Below are positions 56,473-64,000 of a stretch of DNA of 64,000 bases, in pieces. Numbering within the stretch: the first letter of the stretch is position 1; each line of letters begins with the position of its first letter. Below the pieces are notes generated by a model, which saw only the letters and a list, made by a program, of their open reading frames with translations, did not search any database and was not told the DNA's origin. Source of the stretch: Selaginella moellendorffii (Eukaryota > Streptophyta > Lycopodiopsida > Selaginellales > Selaginellaceae); NCBI RefSeq assembly GCF_000143415.4, contig NW_003314315.1, positions 819,991-883,990 of the forward strand. Reading direction: 5' to 3'. The position numbers and the translations under genes were made by a program.

Positions 56473-58116
56473 TCACTGCGCAGCAGCTTCGGAACGAGCG
56501 AAAACGTCAGACAGGAGCACGAGCAAGCCCGACTGCTTCCGGTATCTCTCGTAAGCCTGGTGAGCTGCTCGAGTTCCACGCTCGGCATCGGCCTGGTTTC
56601 TGCAAGCTCCTAGCAAGGCCAGCCATCCAAGCGGCCCTCGTTCGGCTGGAATGCTGTGAACCAAGTCCTCTGCTTCGAAAACTCGGCCGGCCCGTCCCAG
56701 CACATCCACCATGCAGACGTAGTGCTCCGCTGCCGGTTCTATGCCGTAGTCCGGGAGCATCGAAGTGAAAGAGGTCCAACCTTGGTCGAGGAGGCCTCCA
56801 TAGCTACAGGCGACGAGGATGCAGCCGAAAGTCACCGAGTTCGGCAGCACGCCGTCCAAGTCCATCTTCCGGGACAGCTCCAGAGCTTCCATGGAGTGCC
56901 CCTGCTGTGCGTACGCTGCTACCAGCGTCGTCCACGTTATCACGCTCTTGAACTTCATCTCCTCGAACACGCTCCTGGCTTCCTCGAGTCGTCCACACTT
57001 GCCGTAGAGGTTCAAGAGCGTGTTTTGGACGACGAAGTCGGGCTTCCTGATACGAGAGTGAATCGCCCTGCCCTGCGCGAGCATCCCTTCGTTGGAGCAC
57101 GCCGTGATGACAGTGGCGAAGGTGACGTTGTTTGGCACCACGCCTTCCAAGTCCATCTTCCGGAACAGAAGCACGGCTTGTCTCCCTTCGTCGTGCTGTG
57201 TATACGCAGAGATCATGGCTGTCCAAGAGATCACGTTTTTTCTTTGCATCCGATCGAAAACTTCCTTGGCCTCGACCAACCTGTGGCATCTGGTATACAT
57301 GTCGATCAGCGCATTCTGGATAGCATTGTTGCTGGAGTGAGTACCTGACGAGACGATCGCCTTGTGAATCTCTCTCCCTTCTTCGTAGCTGGAACAGGCA
57401 CTGAGAACGCTCGAGAAGGTGTACTCGTCCGGCTTCACCCCTTCCGGCTCCATTCTGTGGTATAGTTCCAGAGCCAAGCGGCTCTCACCACGCTGAGCGT
57501 ACGCAGATACCATAGAGTTCCACGACACCACGTCCTTCCGCGGAATAGCATCAAACGCAGCTCGAGCATCGTTCAAGTTCCCACACTTGGCATACATGTT
57601 GACGACTGCGTTGTGGAGGCAAACGTCGTCTCCAAGCTCCGCGGCCGCTGCTAAGATCTGTGAGTGGATCACCCGGCCATCAGAGAGAGCTTTGAGCTCC
57701 GAGCACGCGCCCAAGATCACCAAGTACGTGTATCTGCTCGGCTTCACGTCCATCGCTTTGAAAGCACCAAGTGCCTGCCTGGGATGCCCGTTCTGGGCAT
57801 ACGCGGCTATCAGGACAGTCCACGAGAAGGCGTTCTTTCTGCCCAGGCCATCAAACACGACCCTTGCCTTGTCGATGCCCCCGTGCTTGCCATACGCCTG
57901 GACCAGGACGTCCCCAAGAACCACACTCTGTCCATAGCCATCTCTCACGATCTCGGCGTGCCTGTCGCATACCTCTTTGACGCTTCCGGACCTTCTCAGC
58001 GATGAAACATAGCTTTCCTCCTGGATTTTTCTCTCCACCACCGTAGCCACGTCGTGATGGCGATGCCGAGCCAGAGATCTCCCGAGAGCAAAGCTCCGGT
58101 TCTTCACGAAGAACAT
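56473..58116 (-). CDS. PLS-class PPR protein with E-type end
   Basis: A single-exon gene of 547 residues from ATG 58116. About a dozen PLS PPR motifs are seen, for example AFSWTVLIAAYAQNGHPRQA and CLHNAVVNMYAKCGNLNDAR. The end, GPLGWLALLGACRNQADAER followed by a basic stretch, is the start of an E motif; no DYW domain follows. Proteins of this kind usually take part in C-to-U RNA editing in plastids or mitochondria, often with a DYW partner. The first 40 residues are basic and could be a transit peptide. It is tail-to-tail with the rearranged region to its left. Confidence 0.88.
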   Translation of the reverse strand: MFFVKNRSFALGRSLARHRHHDVATVVERKIQEESYVSSLRRSGSVKEVCDRHAEIVRDGYGQSVVLGDVLVQAYGKHGGIDKARVVFDGLGRKNAFSWTVLIAAYAQNGHPRQALGAFKAMDVKPSRYTYLVILGACSELKALSDGRVIHSQILAAAAELGDDVCLHNAVVNMYAKCGNLNDARAAFDAIPRKDVVSWNSMVSAYAQRGESRLALELYHRMEPEGVKPDEYTFSSVLSACSSYEEGREIHKAIVSSGTHSSNNAIQNALIDMYTRCHRLVEAKEVFDRMQRKNVISWTAMISAYTQHDEGRQAVLLFRKMDLEGVVPNNVTFATVITACSNEGMLAQGRAIHSRIRKPDFVVQNTLLNLYGKCGRLEEARSVFEEMKFKSVITWTTLVAAYAQQGHSMEALELSRKMDLDGVLPNSVTFGCILVACSYGGLLDQGWTSFTSMLPDYGIEPAAEHYVCMVDVLGRAGRVFEAEDLVHSIPAERGPLGWLALLGACRNQADAERGTRAAHQAYERYRKQSGLLVLLSDVFARSEAAAQ

Positions 58117-58149
58117 CACCACAGCCGATCCATCGCGACGAACTTTCTG

Positions 58150-59964
58150 CTAAGCTGGTCGATTGGAAGGAATGAGCTGATTGTCCGCGCATAGCTTGGG
58201 AATCGGCCTCATCTTGTTGAGAAGCTCGAACGTTCTCGCATTCGGTGCCACTTTGTCTGTTGCCATGCGCTGCAAGAACCGGTACGCATGCTTGCCGGCG
58301 TTCACGTATGCCTCGAGCAAACTGTTGTAAGCCGCTACGTTCTTGTTGTATGATTCCCTCCTCATGTCCTGGAAGAGAAGCTCCGCGCTGTTCACGTCGG
58401 CGTTTTTCGCGTGTTCTTTCAGGATGAGCATCACGGTATCGAAGCACGGCGGGACGCGCTCCTCGAACATCCTGGTGAGTGTCTCGGCTGCCATCTTCGG
58501 ATTCCCAGACTTCATGTATCCCGCAACCAAATGGTGATAGCTGAGATTGTTGATATGCCCGTTTCCATGCCGGATTCTCTCGAGCAGCTTTTCGGCCTTT
58601 CCCATCTCACCACCTTCACAGTACGCACGAAACAATGGGACGTAGTGCGCCGGTCTCAACAGAGTTCTCTTCTCGGTCAGCTCCGCAAACACCTTCTCGG
58701 CCCTGTCGATCCGTCCCACTTTCTCGTAAGCTGCTATAGTAGCAACATAGCTGTTTGCCGAGACCACTGGAAACCTTCGCGTGAATCTCCATATCCTGTC
58801 GATCATATCGGCTCTTCCCATCGCAGCGTAGAGTGCTATCACCTTATCGTGAACTCTCCGGCTCTCTCGAAACTCGTCGCTGGCCACTGCCTCTTTCAAG
58901 TATGCCATAGCTTTCTCGTGATCACCAGCGTTCACGTATCCCGACGCGAGCGTGCAAAGTATCTCGCCGTTTGGAGTTCCATCTCCATCGCACTTCATCT
59001 TGCTGAAGAGTCTTTCCATGCCTTCGGTGTCGCCCTTCTTGGCCTTTATCCCAATGAGGATGTTGTAAGTCTCGACGTTTGGAGAGATGCGCATGTCTCT
59101 CATCTCCCTGAGAATCACTGGAATGCCGTCCTCTTTCTTCTTGTTGGCATAGAGATGAAAGAGCTTGTTAAACGCCGTGGCGGTGGTGAGGAGGTTCTTC
59201 TCCTTCATCAGCTTGAGCACCAGCCTTGCCTTTGAAAGGAGCGAGTGAATCACGTAGTTCTCGAACATGGTGATGAGAGCAGCCTCAGATTTGGCATAGA
59301 CACGCGGCATTTTGGTAAGAAGGAAGTTCTTCGCAGCGTTCATGTTGACGACCCGTCCGGTAAGCTCCAAATGGTTGATGAAATGGAACTTTTGAAGCTC
59401 CAAACTTCTCTCTTTGATCACCCAGTCCGAGATCTGGAAGAACTCTATGTTAGAACTCTACTCGATCTTTCAAAGACAAAGAAGAGCTCTCTATCTACTC
59501 AAACTTCCCAAGAGCTCTCTAAGATATAGAATGAAACATACCTCGTAAGCTTGCTTGAATCTTCCAAGCCATTTTAGACGCTTCATAGCAGCAATGATCT
59601 CCCCGTGGCTCTCCCGGCCTTCCGCGATCCACTGATGCAAAATGTGTAGCACAGGCCCTCCTTTATCATCTTCGAGCCTCGCGACGAGAGAATTCGGGTC
59701 CACATTGTCCTCGTCGTCGCTCGGGGTGACTCTACTGGCATCGTAACGCAAATCATTCTCCTCAGTGCCCCAGTAGCGATCATGCTCGTCGCTCTTCCTG
59801 TTCCTCACAATGTCCTGTTTGGGCCTTCCTCTCAAATCCCTCGAGAAACTCAAGCTCCTCGCAAAATCCAGCACCTGCGCGATTCTCCTTCCAGGAGCCA
59901 CGGAACAGCCTAGAATATCCTTTCCTTGCAGCGCATTCCTGGAGACGATCATCCATGCTCGCAT
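58150..59964 (-). CDS. P-class PPR protein, probably mitochondrial
   Basis: Exon 1 (59964-59542) and exon 2 (59433-58150) with a 108-bp intron give 568 residues. Exon 1 starts MRAWMIVSRNALQGKD and carries an acidic SDDEDNVD stretch; it ends FKQAYE and exon 2 starts ISDW, the family junction in phase 0. PPR motifs run through exon 2, such as TYNILIGIKAKKGDTEGMER and YHHLVAGYMKSGNPKMAAET. No editing domain is seen. The gene starts 172 bp from the divergent F-box gene and ends 33 bp from the next PPR gene on the same strand (56473-58116). Confidence 0.9.
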
Positions 59965-60136
59965 TGCGCGGAGAATTCAGCGCCAGGAATCCATTTCCTT
60001 GCTTGCTCACAAACCCTAATAAAAAACCTAGCCAACGGTCAGATATGGGGCTTACGAAATCAACGGCTGGGATCGAAGATGGGAAGGGGTCAAAAGTTTT
60101 GCCCAAAACCCTTCGAAATATTTTGGGGCGGGACGG
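59965..60136. promoter_or_regulatory. Bidirectional promoter with telo-box
   Basis: A 172-bp gap between divergent PPR and F-box gene starts. It holds AAACCCTAA at 60011-60019, a telo-box. A shared promoter is inferred. Confidence 0.5.
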
Positions 60137-61194
60137 ATGGGAAGAGGAGCTGGGAATCGCAATCTCAAATCGGCGATGCCGGGGGCGCTCGATCTCCCGG
60201 AGTCGATCATCGCGTCGATCCTCTCTCACACTTCTCCAGGTGATGTAGCAAGGCTAGCGCTCGTGAATCGAGCTTTCAGGGATGCCGGGCGCACGGACAT
60301 CGTGTGGGAGCGAATGCTGCCGGTCGGCTACCACAGATTTCTCAAGCTCGCCATTTCTTCCATCGGCGGCGGTGGCAGTTCTTCCAAGCGGGAGCTGTAC
60401 GAGCAGCTGTGTGGACACATTCTCATCGGAGACGGATCAGAGGTTCTTTCTCTTGGGAAAAATATTTGATCTAAGCAAGAATCCTAGTAAGAAGCGCTTT
60501 CTTTTGGTGATCCTCTCTGGCTCATAATTTTTTTTCTCGCTTTCTCCAGGGCTTATGGATCGATCGAGCTACTGCGGCTGTTTGCCACAGCTTTTCTTCG
60601 AGATCTTTGGCTGTGACTTGGGGAAGCACCGCGGAATACTGGGAATGGTCCTCAAAGCATGGCGCCAGGTACTTAAGTTCCATTCACGAAGGGTTTCTCT
60701 TCTCATAGATTTTTCTCGCTTCGCTACGACACAGATTTGACGAGGTGGCGCACCTCAAGATGGTTTGCTGGCTAGAGCTCTCTGGGAACTGGAAGTTGAG
60801 CCTAGCTCCAGGAACTTACACCGTCTCTTGGAGACTCCAGCTCGATTCCGACGCCTTTGGGTGGGATAAGGAGCCAGTGAGATTCAGCTTGGCAACTCTA
60901 GACGGAAGGGTGACGAACTCTTCGTGCTACCTGGTGGACTCCGAGGGGCAGGATCGAAGCAGTAGTGACGAGTCGGAAGAAGACGACGAGCCTGTCAGCA
61001 TGGTTGCTCGAGCTCGGACGGTGGCGGACAATTGGGTGGAGTATGATGTGGGACAGATTGTCGTGGAGGACGAGGATGAATTGGGTGAAGTGGAGCTTTT
61101 CTTCTCGCTACAGGAGATCGTCAGTGGCACTTGGAAAGGTGGACTCTTTATTGACGGGGTCATTGTCCAGCCCAGTCACCTCATTGTGGAGTAG
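60137..61194 (+). CDS. F-box protein with PP2 (phloem protein 2) lectin-like domain
   Basis: Exons 60137-60442, 60550-60668 and 60735-61194 give 294 residues; introns are 107 and 66 bp. The F-box is at about residues 17-60 (LPESIIASILSHTSPGDVAR and VWERMLP). The PP2 domain follows with GLWIDRATAAVCHSFSSRSL, YWEW, VAHLKMVCWLELSG and a GTWKGGLFIDGVIVQPSH end. F-box/PP2 proteins are thought to link glycoprotein or other targets to SCF ubiquitin ligases. A Ser/Glu/Asp-rich insert (about residues 215-235) lies in the PP2 domain. The ATG at 60137 gives an MGRGAG start as in relatives (MGAG type); ATG 60176 is an in-frame alternative. Confidence 0.88.
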
Positions 61195-61287
61195 GGTTCT
61201 TGAGGGCGCTTCCATTCCAGGTTTGGGAACTTCTGTTCGTGGGTCTTTGGTCTTGAATTGTTCTGTGTTTTTCAAGGATCCAGCGCC

Positions 61288-63130
61288 ATGGATAGCGGAG
61301 TTGCCGAAGGTGCGTGAATCTTCTTCTTTTTCCTTGAGCTAAGTGTTCTTACATGAGTGCTTCCAGGTGCTGGGAAAGTGTACATTGATGGCAACATGCT
61401 TGCCGTCAAGGCTCTTGCAGCAGCAGGAGTGGAGACCATGTACGGCGTCGTTGGCATTCCGGTGACCTCTCTCGCGACTTACGCCATGAAGGTTGGGATA
61501 AAGTTCATCGCTTTCCGGAATGAGCAATCAGCGGGATATGCAGCGTCAGCAGCTGGTTATCTGACTGGTAAACCGGGAGTTTTGCTCACAGTCTCGGGAC
61601 CAGGTTGCGTGCACGGGCTTGCGGGTCTGAGCAATGCAATGATCAATACGTGGCCCCTGGTGATGATCTCTGGGTCCTGCACGCAGAAGGATATAGGGAA
61701 AGGTGACTTCCAGGAGCTTGATCAGATGGAAGCTGTGAAACCGTTTGTCAAATACTCGGGCAAGGCTAGCCAGATTTCTGAGGTTCCCGAGGTCGTATCT
61801 AAAGCTTTTCAAGTCGCTCTGGAAGACCAGCCGGGAGGGACATACATCGATCTTCCTTCCGACGTTCTTCATGAGAACATTTCCGTCGAGGAGGCCGAGA
61901 AGTTGCTTGCGGGGGTGAAGGCTGCGAAGCCGATGTTCTCTCGCGAGCTGGAGTGCCACTGTTCCGAGTCAGACATTCAGGAGGCGTTGTCTCTACTCCA
62001 CAAAGCCGAGAAGCCGCTGGTGGTTTTCGGGAAAGGTGCAGCTTTAAGCCGTGCGGAAGGTGCGATCAAGCAGTTTGTAGAACGGTCAGGAATACCATTT
62101 CTAGCAACACCAATGGGCAAGGGAGTCATTTCGGACACGCACCATCTTTCTGCTGGGGCTGCTCGTTCGCTGGCACTCCGTGAGAGTGATGTTGCACTGG
62201 TAATTGGAGCTAGATTAAACTGGCTACTACACTTCGGCGAGCCTCCACAGTGGTCCGACTCCGTTAAGTTCATCTTGGTCAACACTTCTAAAGAGGAAAT
62301 GGAACTACGACGCCCAGCTGTGAAACTCGTTGGCGATGCAAGGATGGTTATGACGGAACTAAACAAACAGTGGAAGGACTCTCCTTTCTCTCTAGGCGAC
62401 AAGCATCCTTGGGTGGAGAAGTTGAAGAATAAAGCCAGTGACAGCGTCGAGAAGATGGCTGCGAGGCTGAAGCAGGACGTTGTTCCTTTCAACTTTTTGA
62501 CTCCGTTGAGGATTATTCGCAATGCGATCTCGTCTTTAGGCTCGCCAACTCCTATCCTCGTCTCCGAGGGAGCGAACACCATGGATATAGGACGGACTGT
62601 CTTTCAACAGCTAGAGCCTCGAACGAGACTAGACGCTGGTACATGGGGAACGATGGGTATCGGGATGGGCTATTCAATTGCCGCTGCCGTGGAATCACCA
62701 GGGCGCTTAGTTGTTGCTGTCGAGGGAGACTCTGGCTTTGGCTTCAGTGGTTTCGAACTGGAGGTACGTCTTTTTTTTTCTTTACGTAGCATGGTTTCTT
62801 ATGTTTTGGCTGCAGACAATAGTTCGATACAACCTCCCGATCGTGGTGATCATCTTTAACAACGATGGAGTGTATGGTGGCGATCGGAGGACTCCGGAAG
62901 ACAAAGAGGGGCCACTCAAGGACTTCCCGGCACCGACGTCCTTCATTCCGTGCGCTCGCTATGACAAAGTGATGGAAGCGTTCGGTGGCAGTGGCTACTT
63001 TGTGAAAGAGCCCAAGGAGCTGGAGTCTGCAGTGAACGAGGCATTTGCAAGCAAGAAGCCAGCTCTGATCAACGTTAGAATCGATCCATTTGCCGGCTCG
63101 GAGAGCGGCAGAATGCATCACAAGAACTAA
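61288..63130 (+). CDS. 2-hydroxyacyl-CoA lyase / oxalyl-CoA decarboxylase-like ThDP enzyme
   Basis: Exons 61288-61309, 61367-62763 and 62816-63130 give 577 residues; introns are 57 and 52 bp. It is a thiamine diphosphate enzyme of the acetolactate synthase superfamily. The cofactor-activating Glu60 is in FRNEQSAGY, and the ThDP/Mg motif runs from GDS (461-463) to NN (488-489). The N-terminal GAGKVYIDGNMLAVKALAAA and the GVYGGDRR segment fit the plant HACL/OXC group, which cleaves 2-hydroxyacyl-CoA or decarboxylates oxalyl-CoA, linked to peroxisomal fatty acid breakdown or oxalate degradation. Sequence alone does not settle the substrate. The end MHHKN is not a standard peroxisomal signal. It lies 94 bp after the F-box gene on the same strand. 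Confidence 0.88.
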
Positions 63131-63204
63131 ACCCGGCACAGGTTTGCGTGTCTAGTATTTTTCACTACTACTCTTTCCATGTAAAATAACAGGTTCCAGG
63201 GAAT

Positions 63205-64000
63205 TCAGAGAGCCTCAGTTGCTTGGGCCTCAGACTTGTCCCCGGACTTCATCTTCCGGAGCTCACTGAAGAGGATATCAGTCTTCGCGTTCGGCCGTGC
63301 ACCGTCCTGGAGCATCCTCTCAACGAATCCATACGCCGGTCTCTTGGCATTCACGTAAGCCAGCAGCAGCTTGTTATACACCGCATTGTTCACCCAGTAA
63401 CCCGCCAGCTTCCAGTCCTCGAGGATCTGCTCGGCCCTCTCCACGTCCGGGATCGCAGCCAGAGCTCCGAGAACAAGCGTTAGAGAAGCAGGCAGCGGCC
63501 TCGACCTCGGGTTCCTGGTACCAGTCACCTGGGACTCCCTCAACCAAGTGATCGCTTCCTCGGTATTGCCAGCTTTGAGGTACATGTCGACGAGGTGGAA
63601 GTAGCACCAGGGATCCATCTGGACGCCGAGCTCCTCCTTCATCCTGCGCACCAGCTCTTCGGCCCGAGCAGTTAGCCCGAGGATGGAGTAGACGTACAAC
63701 ATGGCACTGAACATCGGGGAGCTGCCAAGTTTTCCCAGGCTCTCGGCGTCCTTGAACAGCCTCTCGGCCCTCTCGACTTCACCGAGCTTCCCCCACGACT
63801 TGATGACGCAGATGAAGTCCTGGCTGATCGGGTCCCCGAGCTTGAGCAGCTCCTTCCAGGCTCGCTGGACGCCGGCCGGGTTCTTGGCGGTGGCGTACAT
63901 GGTGATGAGCGTGTTGTAGGCAGTCCGGAGCTTTGGAAACTGGCCGATCTCCATACCGTGCTCGATGGTCTGGAGGACTGCGAGAGCTTTGTCGAAGAGC
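63205..64000 (-). CDS. P-class PPR protein, 5' part outside window
   Basis: The minus-strand frame is open from the right edge to a stop at 63205 (at least 264 codons). PPR motifs are clear, such as TAYNTLITMYATAKNPAGVQ and MFSAMLYVYSILGLTARAEE, and a typical end with AVYNKLLLAYVNAKRPAYGF. This closing pattern is shared with the other P-class genes of the window, so it probably belongs to the same family. The start and the diagnostic intron lie beyond 64000. It is tail-to-tail with the HACL-like gene, with a 74-bp gap. Confidence 0.88.
   Translation of the reverse strand, partial: LFDKALAVLQTIEHGMEIGQFPKLRTAYNTLITMYATAKNPAGVQRAWKELLKLGDPISQDFICVIKSWGKLGEVERAERLFKDAESLGKLGSSPMFSAMLYVYSILGLTARAEELVRRMKEELGVQMDPWCYFHLVDMYLKAGNTEEAITWLRESQVTGTRNPRSRPLPASLTLVLGALAAIPDVERAEQILEDWKLAGYWVNNAVYNKLLLAYVNAKRPAYGFVERMLQDGARPNAKTDILFSELRKMKSGDKSEAQATEAL

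Overview
The window is nuclear DNA of a land plant and most resembles a lycophyte of the Selaginella type. This is an inference from sequence features. Spliceosomal introns are very short (46-76 bp in most genes), gene spacing is tight, pentatricopeptide repeat (PPR) genes are numerous, and GC-rich gene islands alternate with AT-rich gene-poor stretches. There is no bacterial operon layout.

Layout. Positions 1 to about 7.6 kb hold a Ty3/gypsy chromovirus: LTR, tRNA-Met primer site, gag, protease, RT, RNase H, integrase and chromodomain. It is broken by two stop codons and interrupted by two intron-like inserts, and an unrelated LTR fragment is fused at its 3' side. From 9.2 to 22.1 kb lies a dense gene island: a COQ4 relic, COM1/SAE2 (DNA-end resection), a neighbouring gene that shares only the COM1 N-terminal segment, a P-class PPR gene, ribosomal protein L11 (uL5), a CBE1/4E-T-like eIF4E-binding protein gene, and a head-to-head pair of P-class PPR genes, one of them frameshifted. 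From 22.1 to 38 kb the DNA is AT-rich. It holds decayed copies of an FCP1/SCP-like phosphatase, a metallo-beta-lactamase-fold protein and an LL-diaminopimelate aminotransferase, a damaged TPR gene and a gypsy RNase H relic. At 38.4-40.2 kb is an apolipoprotein N-acyltransferase-like membrane protein with an intact Glu-Lys-Cys triad.

From 43.0 to 48.8 kb lies a heavily decayed gypsy element with short LTRs. A 1.15-kb solo LTR with a perfect 5-bp target duplication is inserted in its integrase, and on the minus strand it carries a small TRIM-like element whose terminal repeats contain 5S-rRNA-like sequence (Cassandra-like). From 50.3 to 64 kb is a second gene island, rich in PPR genes: a large PLS-class PPR, a P-class PPR, rearranged PPR fragments, another PLS-class PPR, another P-class PPR, an F-box/PP2 lectin-like gene, a 2-hydroxyacyl-CoA lyase/oxalyl-CoA decarboxylase-like gene, and a partial P-class PPR running off the right edge.

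How the genes fit together. The PPR proteins are expected to act in organelle RNA metabolism. Five of the P-class genes share a phase-0 intron directly before an I-x-x-W motif and so look like members of one expanded family. Several genes start head to head across 30-190 bp, some of these gaps holding telo-box motifs typical of housekeeping promoters. The most unusual items are the Cassandra-like TRIM, the intron-like inserts in a retroelement pol gene, the partial COM1 duplicate, the Lnt-like protein, and the large PLS PPR with repeated insertions and no in-frame ATG.
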